This document shows, in pieces, positions 25,450-34,598 of a DNA stretch of 64,000 nucleotides. The stretch covers positions 71,482 to 135,481 of the forward strand of contig CARYZD010000005.1 in assembly GCA_949106495.1 (NCBI GenBank), in the 5' to 3' direction. A model generated the notes under the pieces. The model searched no databases. It saw nothing but the letters and a program-made list of their open reading frames with translations, and had not been told where the DNA came from. The stretch is from an uncultured Clostridia bacterium (GTDB lineage: Bacteria > Bacillota > Clostridia > TANB77 > CAG-465). Each line of letters begins with the position of its first letter. Position 1 is the stretch's first letter. The position numbers and the translations under genes were made by a program.

Positions 25450-27366
25450 CTATCTTCCGCCGCCACCACCTCCGCCACCTCCTCCGCCGCCACCGCCGGA
25501 GAATCCACCACCACTGCCTGAGCCTGATGATGTAGCTGAAGCTATACTACTGCTAATTGCACTAGAAAAACTATCGCTAAAGTTTGTATGTGTAGCTATA
25601 TACATTGAAGAATATCCATATGTCATAAAATAAGTGTCATCTTGTAATTCTGGATATACAATTTTTAATTGTTTTATTACTTTATCCGCCATTCCAAAAG
25701 CTGTTGCCATCACTAAATATTTCTCCCATAGAACTATTGAAGGTAAATCCTTTTTATCCATCTGAGAAAAATCATTCATAAATTTTTTAAGTCCTTCCCA
25801 CTTATCTATTTCATCTACGCCTTTTTGAGTATGTAAATTTAGTTTAGAACTTGCAATAAAAGAAAGTATAATTGCAATTATTGTGCTAACTATATATATA
25901 ATAACAATTCCTAAAAGTGCAGGTGTAAATGTCATTGTTTCTTCAAACATTGCAAATGAGAAAACAAATCCAAATATGGCTATAAAAATAGGGAAAAACT
26001 CCGAAAGCATAAGCATATTTTGTCTCTTTACATCACTTTTATTTACATAGTAATTATTGTTAATAAACCTTGTAACTGCTAATTGGACTCTACTAATTAA
26101 ACTAGTAATTTTACTTGTATGTCCACTTATATATGTTTGTAATTCTTTAACTGTTATTGACTCTGTTTTTCTGCTTTTTATCGCCTCTTTAATAAATTCA
26201 AAAATATATCTTTCATCATCTTTTAAAATTTCTTCTTCTTGAGGATTATCTTTTACAGATATTCTAATTATATCTTTTCCTTTAATATTTTTTTCTACTT
26301 CAAATCCAATAAGTTTCTTTAGATTTAAGTTCATTAAAGTAGCTGAAAATACTTTACCAAAGTCCATTGTAGCTGAACTTGTTGATTTATTAAGAAGTGC
26401 TACAGCTTCACCAGGTGTTGCATCTTCTCTTGGTAATTCTCTAAAATAATCTACATCTATAATAGGTACAATTTTAGGTTCTGCATTAAGAATAATCTTA
26501 ATTGGTTGTCTAAGCTCAATAAATATTAACATTGCACATGCAACTCCAATGCAAAGAATAATCATATTGTTAAACTTTTTTCTGGCTTCTCTTCTTGAAT
26601 TTGCGTCATTTGCCCAATCTGTTTCTTCTTCTATTATATCGTTTAATACATCTTTTGAATCCATTCTATTTGAAAACAAAATGCTATCTTTAGGAAATGC
26701 AGCTCTAATTTCAACAAATTCTCTAGATGGAATATTTTCGAGTAGGAACTCAATTGACGATTCAGATGTAGGATTAATAATACCATTTAATGTATTTGTA
26801 TGTCCCCATACTTTTATATCTTCTTTTTGCAGATTTCCTGGTAAAGATATTGTTCCAGTAATTTTTTCAATAGGAACTTCAAAATTCTTTCCTATAAATT
26901 GCCAATAAAGTTCTGCACAATCATTATGAATAGCAATAGCATCATTTACTGTATACTTAATTTCATATTCTCTTATTCCAGAAGTTTCATCCATACCAAT
27001 TCCCCAAGCAATTTCATATGTACTATTTTTCATATCAAGAGCATAGAAGAAATTTTTTGGTACATGATATGAATATTGTGTAAATTTCTTAAATTCTACA
27101 TTATTTGTTAAATCTTTTACACTAACATTATCTATATCTGAAAACTTTGTTTTATCTATATCAAAGCTTTTAAACAAAGTATTAGTCTCATCTATTCTTA
27201 TTCTCCACTTTTCTGTAACATCCATGCTTGCATCTTCATTTATAACAACATTAAAATCTAAGTTATTCATTCTTAGATTTCCAGCATAAACATTATTTAA
27301 AGATAGAAATGAAAGTATAAAATAAATACTAACAAATATGCTAAAAAGTTTTATTTTATTTTTCAT
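25450..27366 (-). CDS. DUF2207 family membrane protein with poly-glycine C-terminus
   Basis: The product is 638 residues from ATG 27366, 6 nt from AGGAGG (an ATG 6 nt earlier abuts that site). It has a signal peptide (about 5-28), a large extracytoplasmic beta-rich domain (about 30-250) and a transmembrane helix (about 270-287). A cytoplasmic winged-helix-like region (about 310-450), two further helices (about 460-510) and a C-terminal tail of almost pure Gly ending in Arg complete it. This matches DUF2207 'predicted membrane protein', including the usual Gly-rich end. Function unknown. It ends in TAG. Confidence 0.87.
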   Translation of the reverse strand: MKNKIKLFSIFVSIYFILSFLSLNNVYAGNLRMNNLDFNVVINEDASMDVTEKWRIRIDETNTLFKSFDIDKTKFSDIDNVSVKDLTNNVEFKKFTQYSYHVPKNFFYALDMKNSTYEIAWGIGMDETSGIREYEIKYTVNDAIAIHNDCAELYWQFIGKNFEVPIEKITGTISLPGNLQKEDIKVWGHTNTLNGIINPTSESSIEFLLENIPSREFVEIRAAFPKDSILFSNRMDSKDVLNDIIEEETDWANDANSRREARKKFNNMIILCIGVACAMLIFIELRQPIKIILNAEPKIVPIIDVDYFRELPREDATPGEAVALLNKSTSSATMDFGKVFSATLMNLNLKKLIGFEVEKNIKGKDIIRISVKDNPQEEEILKDDERYIFEFIKEAIKSRKTESITVKELQTYISGHTSKITSLISRVQLAVTRFINNNYYVNKSDVKRQNMLMLSEFFPIFIAIFGFVFSFAMFEETMTFTPALLGIVIIYIVSTIIAIILSFIASSKLNLHTQKGVDEIDKWEGLKKFMNDFSQMDKKDLPSIVLWEKYLVMATAFGMADKVIKQLKIVYPELQDDTYFMTYGYSSMYIATHTNFSDSFSSAISSSIASATSSGSGSGGGFSGGGGGGGGGGGGGGR

Positions 27367-27416
27367 ATACATCCTCCTATATTAATATTATAATACTTTA
27401 AAAAAAATATTTAAAG

Positions 27417-29801
27417 TTAAATTATAACTTCTCCATTATCACCATTTATAACTACATTTTCTCCTGTTCTAATAAGTTCTGTTACATTTTCTATTCCTAC
27501 TACACATGGAATTCTATTTTCTCTTGCATTTATTGCAAAATGGCAAAGCATTCCACCAGTTTCAGTAATAATTCCTGATATGTGAGATAAATTAATACTA
27601 TTAAACATCTCACTATCTATATACTTTGTAACTATTACATCTGATTTTTTTATATTTTTTAAATCATCTTTTGATTTTATAACACAAGCTCTTGCACTTA
27701 CTTTTCCAAAACTAACACCTATACCTTTTAAATTATTTCTATAATCTATTTGTATTTGATGTTTTATACATGGAAAAATATCTGTTTGAGGTTTATAATT
27801 TCTAAAGGAATTGTAATATAATTTATTTTTATTTACAATTGATTTCATTTTTTCTAATTTATCTATATTTAATATATCTTTATATTCTATATAAAATATA
27901 TCGTTTTCATTTTCAATTATATATTTTCCTTTATATGCTGCTCCAACCTCTAACAAACTTTTTCTAAGTTTAGCTCTACATATTAACTCTAAATCTTTTA
28001 ATGCGTATTCATCTTTTTTAAGACCTCTTACATGTTCTATATGTTTAATACTAGATTTATATTGTGTTGATTTCAAGTTTTCTTTTAATTTCTCTAATAC
28101 ACTTTCGTATATTTTATTTTCCTCTTTTAAAGTATATAGCATATTATAGTTGTCATCCATATCTAATATATCTCTATACATTTTTATTACCTTTAAAATC
28201 TCTTCTTCATATGTATTACTAATAATATCTGTTTCATTAAATGAATGATATCCATATAAATCTATAAAGTCTGTTAAAAATAATTTTATTTTTTCATTAT
28301 ATTTATCTTTTCTAAATAAATAATATATTTCTGCATCAAGATTCTCATCAAAAAATTTCATTTTTTCTTTATCATCTTTTATTTTTCTTGATGTATCCCA
28401 CATATGTAAGTATGGTGAATTCTTATATTTATTATCTATAGCTAAAAGTAAACTTTCTATTTCTGTTCTACTTAATATTTTTCCAAATCTTTGATTTAAA
28501 TTTATTTTATATGATAATGTAATTAATTGCTGTAATACATGTGAACCTTTTATTTCTATATATAAATCAATTAGCTTTTCAGTTCTTTCTTTCAAATCTT
28601 GAATTGATTCTACTTCACTTAAAATTTTTAGTTTATTGTCTCTATATTCTTGAGCATTAATTACTTTCTTCTTTAATTTATCTAAAAATATATTTTTATT
28701 AAAAATATTAAGTTTACTATTTTTCTCTTCTAAATTTTCTTTTCCATTATCTAAATAGTCTATTCTTACTTTTAAAGTTTCATCTATATACCTTTCTACA
28801 TATCCTGGTATATTTTCTAATATATTTTTTAAAAATGTTAAATTATAATAATATCTTGAAAATTTTGATACCATTATAGGTTTTAATATATCATTGTCTG
28901 TAAAATTTTTTAAATTTCTACCAAATTCAATTTGAATATTTGTGTATATATCTTTATATAGTGATAACATAAATGGTGATAAAGATTCAAAGCCATCAAA
29001 CCCTATATTATATCTATAATATACATTTTTATATTCTACTTTAGTAATTCTTCTAATTTGAAAAATATATAATTTTGAATCATATACTCCAAATTCTAAG
29101 TCAATTGGAAATCCTAGTTCTTGCTGCAAAGTTAAAGATATATTTATAATTCTTCTAATAGATGTCTCTCCAAGTAAATTAATTTTGGGCTCTTCAATAT
29201 ATTTTTCTTCTTTCCAGTCATAAACTAATCTTTCTGGAATTATATTTCCATTTACTACTTCTCCTGCACCTCTTGAAAACTCAATTACAATTTCCGTATC
29301 ATTTCCATTAGTAGGATTTACTGTAAATAAAATCCCACTAACATTACTTTCAATCATTTCTTGAACAATTACGTTCATTTCCACTTTACTTATATCTATA
29401 TTTTTTCTTTTATAATATTTTAAATTTTCTTCACTAAATGCAGATAAAAAGCACTCTTTTATTTTATCTTTTAGACCTTCTTTATTATGAGCTACATTTA
29501 AATATGTATTGTATCTTCCAGCTGAAGTATATATATCATTATCTTCAATACTTGCACTACTTCTTACAACAAACATTTTATCTTGTGATATTAATTCAAA
29601 TATTCTATCTATTATTTCATCTGGAATTTGTAATTTATCTATTGTATCAAAATTTAAATTTTGTTCTTTTACTATTTTTTTAAACTCTTCAAAATCGATT
29701 ACAATTCCTAAAGGTATATTATATCCTTTAGCTTTTAACAAAGACAAAAACATTGCTTTATTTCCACAGTTATTTATTACATTTTCTCCAAGCTTATACA
29801 T
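27417..29801 (-). CDS. PEP synthase/rifampin phosphotransferase-like dikinase
   Basis: The 794-residue protein has an N-terminal ATP-grasp domain of the PEP synthase/PPDK type (about 1-270; FVVRSSASIEDN, GILFTVNP, VIEFSRGAGE). A long helical middle (about 280-690) follows. The C-terminal swivelling His domain has TETGGMLCHFAINAREN, with His near residue 751. It lacks the PEP-binding TIM barrel of true PEP synthases, so domain order matches rifampin phosphotransferase (Rph). The reaction would be an ATP-dependent transfer of beta-phosphate to an acceptor through phospho-His. The acceptor is unknown, and rifamycin resistance is not shown. GGAGATGA precedes the ATG. Confidence 0.83.
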   Translation of the reverse strand: MYKLGENVINNCGNKAMFLSLLKAKGYNIPLGIVIDFEEFKKIVKEQNLNFDTIDKLQIPDEIIDRIFELISQDKMFVVRSSASIEDNDIYTSAGRYNTYLNVAHNKEGLKDKIKECFLSAFSEENLKYYKRKNIDISKVEMNVIVQEMIESNVSGILFTVNPTNGNDTEIVIEFSRGAGEVVNGNIIPERLVYDWKEEKYIEEPKINLLGETSIRRIINISLTLQQELGFPIDLEFGVYDSKLYIFQIRRITKVEYKNVYYRYNIGFDGFESLSPFMLSLYKDIYTNIQIEFGRNLKNFTDNDILKPIMVSKFSRYYYNLTFLKNILENIPGYVERYIDETLKVRIDYLDNGKENLEEKNSKLNIFNKNIFLDKLKKKVINAQEYRDNKLKILSEVESIQDLKERTEKLIDLYIEIKGSHVLQQLITLSYKINLNQRFGKILSRTEIESLLLAIDNKYKNSPYLHMWDTSRKIKDDKEKMKFFDENLDAEIYYLFRKDKYNEKIKLFLTDFIDLYGYHSFNETDIISNTYEEEILKVIKMYRDILDMDDNYNMLYTLKEENKIYESVLEKLKENLKSTQYKSSIKHIEHVRGLKKDEYALKDLELICRAKLRKSLLEVGAAYKGKYIIENENDIFYIEYKDILNIDKLEKMKSIVNKNKLYYNSFRNYKPQTDIFPCIKHQIQIDYRNNLKGIGVSFGKVSARACVIKSKDDLKNIKKSDVIVTKYIDSEMFNSINLSHISGIITETGGMLCHFAINARENRIPCVVGIENVTELIRTGENVVINGDNGEVII

Positions 29802-29902
29802 ATTATCATCTCCATTTTTTTCTGCTTTCGATTATTTAGAAATATTTTGTCCATTTTTCCTATATTCTATCACATTATGCTTGTTATAACAAGAAAAAAA
29901 GT

Positions 29903-29937
29903 AAAAAAATATAAGGATGAAAAATCATCCTTATATT
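29903..29937 (-). terminator. Terminator of the 29931 gene
   Basis: On the minus strand AATATAAGGATGA pairs with TCATCCTTATATT, followed by TTTTTTAC. The stop codon lies inside the stem. Confidence 0.85.
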
Positions 29938-30524
29938 GCATATTGTTCAATAGAATTATTTAAAATATGAATACCTCTTTGTTCAAATTCTGCAATTCTA
30001 CCATCTACAAAATTTTGTGCATATTCATTTACTACTCCATATGGTTTTTTATTACTATATGAACTCATTTGATATATTCTTTTATATATTGCATTTACTG
30101 TTTCTTTATCGTTTTGACTTTCTGCTCTATATAATTTATTAAATTCCTTATTAATTAAAGTTCTATCAACAAAACTTTTAAAATATTTATTAACTTGACT
30201 ATTTCCTGTATATCCTGCTTTTTCCATAGCTTCATCAGATAATAATTGTAATCTAGCTTCATCTTTTCTTTGTTTTGCCTCTTTAACCTTTTTATTATGC
30301 TCATCATATATTAATTTATCTAAATAATCTCTTACATATGGATTATATTTATTTTCATCAAAATTATCTGTATAGCCAGCTATTTCCCTTATTGTATCAT
30401 TTCCAAGACATACACTTGCTATTTCCGAAGTATCTGCATTCATACTAACTTCTCTTATTGCACCAATTACTGCTTTTGATTCTATTAATTTTTCTTCATC
30501 TATTACTACTTTTTTATTCCACAT
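29931..30524 (-). CDS. Soluble protein with three internal repeats, unknown function
   Basis: The 197-residue product contains a ~25-residue unit found twice clearly and once loosely. These are AGYTDNFDENKY...VRDYLDKLI (about 70-92), AGYTGNSQVNKY...VDRTLI (about 125-147) and YSNKKPYGVVNEY...VDGRI (about 165-187). It is charged, predicted helical, and has no signal peptide or membrane segment. It lies just downstream of the ger operon but behind its own AGGATG-type site and terminator, so a link to germination is only positional. Confidence 0.65.
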   Translation of the reverse strand: MWNKKVVIDEEKLIESKAVIGAIREVSMNADTSEIASVCLGNDTIREIAGYTDNFDENKYNPYVRDYLDKLIYDEHNKKVKEAKQRKDEARLQLLSDEAMEKAGYTGNSQVNKYFKSFVDRTLINKEFNKLYRAESQNDKETVNAIYKRIYQMSSYSNKKPYGVVNEYAQNFVDGRIAEFEQRGIHILNNSIEQYAI

Positions 30525-30608
30525 TTAAACTACATCCTCCATATATTTATTATTAAAAATCTAGTTTATTATATAAACAGCACATTTTTTATTATACCAC
30601 TTTTAGAG

Positions 30609-31733
30609 CTATTTTGCAATATATTTGCTTGTTTTTTTGTCCTTTTTAGCAGAAATAATTAATTTTGTAAATATAAATAATATAGGTAACATTATGCCAA
30701 TTAGTATTACATAATATATATACTTACCAATTATAGAAGCAAATGAAATTCCTTCAAGGAAAACATATGATGTAACTATTACTAAAATTACTGATATAAT
30801 AACTGAATACCACTTTTTTATTTTCCAATTCGGTAAAAAATTTATCATATAGTAAAATAAAAACGAAAGAAATGATATTGAGTTAAAATAAAAATTTAGT
30901 GCAAGTATATTCTCTACTCTCTCTAAAATATTAAATAAAGTAAATTGTTTTAGTGCTATATATTCTGGAAATCTAAATACATTAATAAAATCTTTTCCAA
31001 GTATTAATATAGTCATAAGTATTATAACAATTTGTAAAATATTAGTAAGTACTACTGTTCTATTCATAACAGACATAGTCTTATCTTTTTCTGTTCCTAT
31101 TATATTCTTTTTAGATGTAATAAGTAACATCATATATGGAACAATACTTAAAGTTACATATATAAAAATAGATTTTAACATACAAGTTTTTCCAAAACAA
31201 TTTATAGGTTCAATATATTTAATATCTATTTTTGAAAACAATCCACAAATGTCTATAGCTATTAACATTAGGTTTATATATGAAAATATCTGATTAACAC
31301 GTACAATTTCCGAAAGACTTTTTGAACTTATATATATAATAGTAATCAAAATTATAGCTTTAATAAAATTCTCATTTGTATCAGGCAAATACTCAACATT
31401 TAAAAAGTTAGATAAATTAAATAAAACAATTGTAGCAATAACAAAAAAACTAATAAAAAACAATAAATTAATAAAAGTTCCAAATCCCTTACCAAATAAT
31501 TTTCTTGTTAAACTATATATATCATTTTCAGTATTATGAAAATAAATATATCTAAATATAAAAAACACACCAATTGATATTATTGAACCTATAATTGCAG
31601 CAACATATGAATCATTTCCTGTTACATTAAACATAAAATATGTTCCCATACCAAAAAACATTGCTAAAAAGGAAGATAAAAATACAAAAGCAACACCTAC
31701 ACTACAAATTTGTTTTGACTCTTTCTCTACCAT
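30609..31733 (-). CDS. gerKB: Spore germinant receptor B subunit (GerAB/GerKB family permease)
   Basis: The 374-residue, ten-helix membrane protein belongs to the APC-superfamily branch of spore germination permeases. In Bacillus and Clostridium the B subunit binds the germinant in the spore inner membrane. The start overlaps the end of the C-subunit gene by 7 nt, with AAGGAGGAG upstream, indicating translational coupling. The operon order A-C-B is shared with many clostridial ger operons. The exact subtype (GerA or GerK) is not resolved. Confidence 0.88.
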   Translation of the reverse strand: MVEKESKQICSVGVAFVFLSSFLAMFFGMGTYFMFNVTGNDSYVAAIIGSIISIGVFFIFRYIYFHNTENDIYSLTRKLFGKGFGTFINLLFFISFFVIATIVLFNLSNFLNVEYLPDTNENFIKAIILITIIYISSKSLSEIVRVNQIFSYINLMLIAIDICGLFSKIDIKYIEPINCFGKTCMLKSIFIYVTLSIVPYMMLLITSKKNIIGTEKDKTMSVMNRTVVLTNILQIVIILMTILILGKDFINVFRFPEYIALKQFTLFNILERVENILALNFYFNSISFLSFLFYYMINFLPNWKIKKWYSVIISVILVIVTSYVFLEGISFASIIGKYIYYVILIGIMLPILFIFTKLIISAKKDKKTSKYIAK

Positions 31734-32800
31734 ACTTTCTTTACTCCTCCTTGATTAACAATTTTTACTTTTGTTTTAATATTTAAATTTAAATTATTTA
31801 AATAATCTGGGTTTTCATATAATTTACTCTTCTTTCTATACAATAAATTTCCTAAACTTAATATGTCTACTTTATATTCATCTTTTATTTTTACAAAAAA
31901 TTCATTAACTCTTTTATTCATTTCTTCTTCTAATTTATTTTGTATATTCTCAATTGCCTCTTTATCATTAAACCTTATATTTTTACCAGTCTGTGTAATG
32001 TTAGCATTTATATCTAACTTTAAATTTATACAGCTCTCATCATTTTTATCTATAGAATACTTAGCTTTTGAAGATGTAACTTCTGCCACTACTAAATCAT
32101 CATCTTTATCCATTGAAATGATAAAATATTGTGTTTCATTTATTAGCATATTATATAATACACTTTCTTTATCTGTAAGATATCCCTTCATATTCCATTT
32201 ATCAAAATACGCCATATCTGATGTAGTAATTTTATCATCTTTAACTAAAATAGAATTTACTGTTACTTGTGTACCATCTTCAATTATTCCTCTTAAAATA
32301 TCATTTAATGTTTTTAAATTTGCATCACCTTTATACTTTTGAGTAGATTGCAAGAATGATACCATGTCTATTTCTTCTTCATTTATCACATTTATTACTT
32401 CCTCTGCAGAAGAGCCATTGGCTACAAATAGATAAAAAGAATTACTTCCTTCATTATCTCTTATAAAAAAATCCAAAGCGTTTTCTAAATGTTCCTTTGC
32501 AATTTCTTCAGATATTACAAGAGTCTCAAGATGAGCAATATACAATTTTTTAGGTGAAATATCTACCATATTTCTTGCTGCTTCTTGAACAGAATTACCT
32601 TTTGATGTATATACATCTCCCCCATTTAATTTTTCTTTATCTGATGTATCTGTTACAATTGCTGTAAATACTATTTCACCTTCTTCTGAAATATCTATCC
32701 CTATAGATTTAACAATTGCTAAATCTGTAAGTTCTCTTACTCCTTTTAGCCCGTTAAAAAATATAACTACTACTAGTAAAACTACTATATATTTTCTCAT
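31727..32800 (-). CDS. gerKC: Spore germinant receptor C subunit (Ger(x)C family) lacking the lipobox Cys
   Basis: The 357-residue protein shows the Ger(x)C pattern: an N-terminal hydrophobic segment, then RELTDLAIVKSIGID, then a C-terminal half with paired beta/alpha elements. Typical members have a lipobox ending in Cys-Trp-Asp just before REL; here the sequence is FNGLKGVRELTD, with no Cys. The protein is therefore probably held by an uncleaved signal anchor rather than by lipidation. It is 2 nt downstream of the A-subunit gene and overlaps the B-subunit gene. Confidence 0.88.
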   Translation of the reverse strand: MRKYIVVLLVVVIFFNGLKGVRELTDLAIVKSIGIDISEEGEIVFTAIVTDTSDKEKLNGGDVYTSKGNSVQEAARNMVDISPKKLYIAHLETLVISEEIAKEHLENALDFFIRDNEGSNSFYLFVANGSSAEEVINVINEEEIDMVSFLQSTQKYKGDANLKTLNDILRGIIEDGTQVTVNSILVKDDKITTSDMAYFDKWNMKGYLTDKESVLYNMLINETQYFIISMDKDDDLVVAEVTSSKAKYSIDKNDESCINLKLDINANITQTGKNIRFNDKEAIENIQNKLEEEMNKRVNEFFVKIKDEYKVDILSLGNLLYRKKSKLYENPDYLNNLNLNIKTKVKIVNQGGVKKVW

Positions 32801-32802
32801 AA

Positions 32803-34320
32803 CTATCTCCTACTTTTTGTTAAATTATTAGTAAGTATCTTCTGTCTTCTATTATCATTTGGAATAGGTATTCTTGTAATTAAATTTCTCTTTATTTCAG
32901 CTATATTTAAAGGTGCAACAGGATATGTAAATGCCTTTGTATAACTGTTTGTAGACGATAAACTTGTTACAAAGAATATTGATGCAATAGCAATTCCAAC
33001 TAAACCACAAAGACTTGCAAGTAACATATATATTATTCTCCATTTTCTTAGTCCATTTACTACATTAATATCTGAAAATGTAAGTCCAGAAATCATTGTA
33101 AGTGCTACTACTATTATCATAATTGGTGAAACAATACCAGCACTTACTGCTGCATCTCCAAGTATTAATGCTCCAACAATAGATAAAGTATTTCCTGACA
33201 TTTTATTTGACCTTAAATCACTCTCTCTTAAAATCTCAAATGCAAAAATCATAAGACCTGCTTCTACAAATGCAGGAAAAGGTACACCTTCTCTTTGAGA
33301 TGAAAATGCAACTAATAAATCTGTTGGTATACTTTCTTGGTCAAAAGTTATTAATGCTAAATATAATGATGGAACCATTATTGTAAGTATTAAACATACA
33401 TATCTTACTATTTTAGTAATAGTAACATTTTTAGATTTTTGATACATATCATCAATATTATTAATAAAATCTTCAAAAAATGCAGGTAATACTAAAACAA
33501 AAGGACTATTATCTACAAGAACAGCAATTCTTCCTTGAAGTAAATAGTATGAAACTATATCTGGTCTTTCTGTATTTATTGATACAGGAAAATCCGCCTC
33601 ATTTTTTTCCTCTATATATTCTTGAATATAATTAATATCTAAAATTCCATCAATAATAATTTTATTTAATTTTTCTTCTACTAAATTTACTAATTCTTTT
33701 TTAGCAATACTTGAAACATACATAACACCTACTTTTGTCTTTGTTTTAGTTCCGATTTCATTTTCTTTATATACTAAATCTTCTGTTTTAATTCTATTTC
33801 TTATTAATCCTACATTTGTCATTATATTTTCTATAAAAGAATCTTTTGCTCCTCTTACAGAATTTTCATTTGAAGGCTCAGTTATACCTCTTGTTAGTGG
33901 CGCTTTTGCTTCAACTGCATATATTGCCTCTTCCATAATAATTAAAACAAAACCAGATAAAAGGTATGTAAATATATTATCTTTTTCTTTATCTACTTTT
34001 TTTATTTTATTTATAGCAAGACTATTTTCTAGTTCTATTTTAGAATTAGTTTTAGATTTTTCTATATTAAGTTTTTCTTGAATTCTATCTTTTAATTTAT
34101 TACTTTCATTTGAATCTGATTTACTACCTTGAGAATCACCTTCATAATCTGTTATAGTTTCCACAATACTTCTAATAACAAAGTTTGATACTAAATCTGA
34201 AGCTACTAAAGCATCATTAAATATAATCCATAAATCATTATTTTTTATATTCATTTTTCTAAAATATACATCATCTAAGTTTTTACATTTACTTTTTATA
34301 TATTCTACTAAATCATTCAT
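32803..34320 (-). CDS. gerKA: Spore germinant receptor A subunit (GerA family)
   Basis: The 505-residue GerA-family protein has an N-terminal soluble domain (about 1-290), including DVYFRKMNIKN and the family motif GRIAVLVDNSPFVLVLPAFF. Five or so membrane helices follow (about 300-460), with PTDLLVAFSSQREGVPFPAF. It forms the germinant receptor complex of the spore inner membrane with the C and B subunits encoded immediately downstream. Its presence indicates an endospore-former. Confidence 0.94.
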   Translation of the reverse strand: MNDLVEYIKSKCKNLDDVYFRKMNIKNNDLWIIFNDALVASDLVSNFVIRSIVETITDYEGDSQGSKSDSNESNKLKDRIQEKLNIEKSKTNSKIELENSLAINKIKKVDKEKDNIFTYLLSGFVLIIMEEAIYAVEAKAPLTRGITEPSNENSVRGAKDSFIENIMTNVGLIRNRIKTEDLVYKENEIGTKTKTKVGVMYVSSIAKKELVNLVEEKLNKIIIDGILDINYIQEYIEEKNEADFPVSINTERPDIVSYYLLQGRIAVLVDNSPFVLVLPAFFEDFINNIDDMYQKSKNVTITKIVRYVCLILTIMVPSLYLALITFDQESIPTDLLVAFSSQREGVPFPAFVEAGLMIFAFEILRESDLRSNKMSGNTLSIVGALILGDAAVSAGIVSPIMIIVVALTMISGLTFSDINVVNGLRKWRIIYMLLASLCGLVGIAIASIFFVTSLSSTNSYTKAFTYPVAPLNIAEIKRNLITRIPIPNDNRRQKILTNNLTKSRR

Positions 34321-34444
34321 AACTATATTTTCTCCTATTATAGTTATGTTTCAAATTATTCAAAAATATACAAAATAATAAAATGAAATAAATAATACAA
34401 ATAAAACAAGAAAAAACAATAATAAAACAAAAAGAAAATAAAGA

Positions 34445-34483
34445 AAAAAATATCTCTCCATGATTTAAAATCATAGAGAGATT
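34445..34483 (-). terminator. Terminator of the dockerin surface protein gene
   Basis: On the minus strand ATCTCTC-t-ATGAT pairs with ATCAT-g-GAGAGAT, followed by ATTTTTTT. It lies about 115 nt past the stop codon. The rest of the 34321-34598 gap is A/T-rich with no other feature I can support. Confidence 0.72.
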
Positions 34484-34598
34484 ATTAATATTTTAATGTA
34501 ATTTCCAAGTATTTAAGGAAGGTTACAATACTTGAAAAAACTATAATTTTTTCTTTAGTTTTAATTTTAAGTTTTAGCTTTATTTACCTTTTTAATAA

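Noticed and set aside
25450..25510. GC-rich run as a possible inserted or artefactual sequence
   Set aside because: It encodes the poly-glycine tail that is normal for DUF2207 proteins.
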